From assembly GCF_013283665.1 (NCBI RefSeq), contig NZ_JABEKU010000002.1:370863-434862 (forward strand): a stretch of 64,000 nt of DNA. Reading direction: 5' to 3'. This document shows positions 62,902 to 64,000 of this stretch, one piece after another. Below the pieces are notes generated by a model. That model did no database searches. It had not been told where the DNA came from and saw only the letters and a list, made by a program, of their open reading frames with translations. The number at the start of each line of letters is the position of its first letter. Position 1 is the stretch's first letter. Source of the stretch: Ensifer sesbaniae. Lineage in GTDB: Bacteria > Pseudomonadota > Alphaproteobacteria > Rhizobiales > Rhizobiaceae. A program made the position numbers and the translations under genes.

Positions 62902-64000
62902 TCAGACGTTGAAGGCTGCGCCGATCAGCGTCTTGGTATAGGGCTGCTTCGGCGCCTCGAAGATCGCGTCCGTATGGCCCTCCTCGACGATCTTGCCGTT
63001 CTTCATGACGATCACGTAGTCCGACATCGCCTTCACGACAGAGAGATCGTGGCTGATGAAGATATAGGAGAGCCCGTGTTTGCGCTGCAGGTCACGCAGT
63101 AGCTCGATCACTTGCCCCTGCACCGAGCGGTCGAGCGCCGAGGTCGGTTCGTCGAGGATGACGACCTTCGGCTTCAGGATCATCGCGCGCGCAATGGCGA
63201 TGCGCTGCCGCTGGCCGCCCGAGAACTCGTGCGGGTAGCGGTTGCGAGACGCGGGATCGAGCCCCACTTCCTTCAGTGCCTCGATCGCCCGACGGTCCCG
63301 GTCGGCACGGCTGAGCTCGGGCTCGTGCACATAAAGGCCTTCGGTGATGATCTCGCCGACGGTGCGACGCGGTGACAGCGAGCCGTAGGGATCCTGGAAG
63401 ACGAGCTGCAGCGTGCGGCGCAGCGGCCGCATCTGCCCGCGGTCGAATCCGGAAATATCCGTGGTTCCGAAGCGGTAGTGACCGCTGCTCGGCAAAAGCC
63501 TGAGTAGCGCGCGTCCGAGCGTCGATTTGCCCGAGCCGGACTCGCCGACGACACCGATCGTCTGTCCTTCCTTCAGACGCAGGTTGACGCTGTCCACGGC
63601 GCGGAAGACAGACGTGCCGCCACGGAACAGGCCACCGCCGATCTGGTAATCGACGCAGACGTCGCGACCTTCGAGGATGATCGGTGCGCTGTCGGCTGGC
63701 GGGGCCTTGCGGCCGCTCGGCTCGGCGGCGAGCAGCATCTTCGTGTAGTCGGCCTGTGGCCTTTCGAAGATATCCGCCGTCTTGCCCTGTTCCACCACTT
63801 CGCCGCGGCGCATCACGGCAACGCGCTCGGCGAAGTGCTTGACGATGCCGAGGTCGTGCGTGATCAACACGATCGCCATGCCGAAACGCTTCTGCAGCGA
63901 TTTCAGGAGGTCGAGGATCTGCGCCTGGATCGTCACGTCGAGCGCCGTGGTCGGTTCGTCCGCGATCAGCAGATCCGGCTCGTTGGCCAGCGCCATGGCG
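62902..64000 (-). CDS. Fused oligopeptide ABC transporter ATPase (YejF-like), partial
   Basis: Only the C-terminal part lies in the window; the start is beyond position 64000. The visible part holds the end of NBD1 ([12 protein letters not shown] Walker B and ITHDLG switch) and a complete NBD2 with Walker [10 protein letters not shown], signature [15 protein letters not shown], Walker [13 protein letters not shown] and the OppD/F-type end [14 protein letters not shown]. Two fused NBDs of this type are typical of YejF in the YejABEF peptide/microcin C importer. The rest of the operon probably lies to the right. Confidence 0.87.
   Translation of the reverse strand, partial: AMALANEPDLLIADEPTTALDVTIQAQILDLLKSLQKRFGMAIVLITHDLGIVKHFAERVAVMRRGEVVEQGKTADIFERPQADYTKMLLAAEPSGRKAPPADSAPIILEGRDVCVDYQIGGGLFRGGTSVFRAVDSVNLRLKEGQTIGVVGESGSGKSTLGRALLRLLPSSGHYRFGTTDISGFDRGQMRPLRRTLQLVFQDPYGSLSPRRTVGEIITEGLYVHEPELSRADRDRRAIEALKEVGLDPASRNRYPHEFSGGQRQRIAIARAMILKPKVVILDEPTSALDRSVQGQVIELLRDLQRKHGLSYIFISHDLSVVKAMSDYVIVMKNGKIVEEGHTDAIFEAPKQPYTKTLIGAAFNV

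Overview
The window comes from a high-GC alphaproteobacterium that I would place in the Rhizobiales, most likely Sinorhizobium/Ensifer. The reasons are the ectoine catabolism cluster in the S. meliloti order (ehuABCD-eutABCDE with enuR and asnC), Aap/Bzt-type amino-acid transport genes, a Ku/LigD operon, a DctB/DctD-like pair and a rhizobial-style intergenic palindrome. No rRNA, tRNA, CRISPR array, phage or intact insertion sequence was seen. Placement on a megaplasmid or chromid is plausible but cannot be shown from sequence alone. All calls come from reading the sequence; no database search was run.

Layout. 0.2-2 kb: a DeoR-type regulator and a tyrosine-phosphatase-like protein. 2-15.3 kb: a complete ectoine/5-hydroxyectoine system. 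EhuABCD imports, EutABC converts 5-hydroxyectoine toward ectoine, EutD opens the ring, EutE deacetylates, and the divergent doeX-ssd-doeD unit takes diaminobutyrate to aspartate; EnuR and DoeX are the regulators. 15.3-18 kb: two unknown small ORFs and a twice-frameshifted acyltransferase-3 pseudogene. 18-25.5 kb: minus-strand detoxification genes (two exported epoxide-hydrolase-like enzymes, an AraC/DJ-1 regulator, a VOC protein, an SDR, a small secreted protein and a DipZ-like redox protein).

25.7-31.7 kb: a tightly packed five-gene DNA repair operon, ligD-ku-(BRCT+TPR protein)-alpha/beta hydrolase-xthA. 31.8-35.2 kb: an EmrAB-type efflux pump with a divergent TetR regulator around a perfect 12-bp inverted repeat. 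35.4-39.8 kb: a chemoreceptor, a divergent SDR/AraC pair and a DedA/VTT-family remnant. 39.9-45.4 kb: an Aap-like amino-acid ABC operon that has an amidohydrolase where the ATPase would be expected, then a decayed peptide-binding-protein gene and a palindromic repeat.

45.4-51.7 kb: two phosphatases, a conserved small protein, and an EptA phosphoethanolamine transferase divergent from a PmrAB-like two-component system. 51.9-57.6 kb: a five-gene cecR-ybhGFSR-type ABC exporter operon whose genes overlap or nearly touch. 57.7-59.4 kb: an MhqD/MhqO-like hydrolase and dioxygenase pair. 59.6-62.8 kb: a DctB/DctD-like sigma-54 two-component system with an unusual GAFPGA loop. 62.9 kb to the end: the 3' part of a fused peptide-transporter ATPase that runs off the window.
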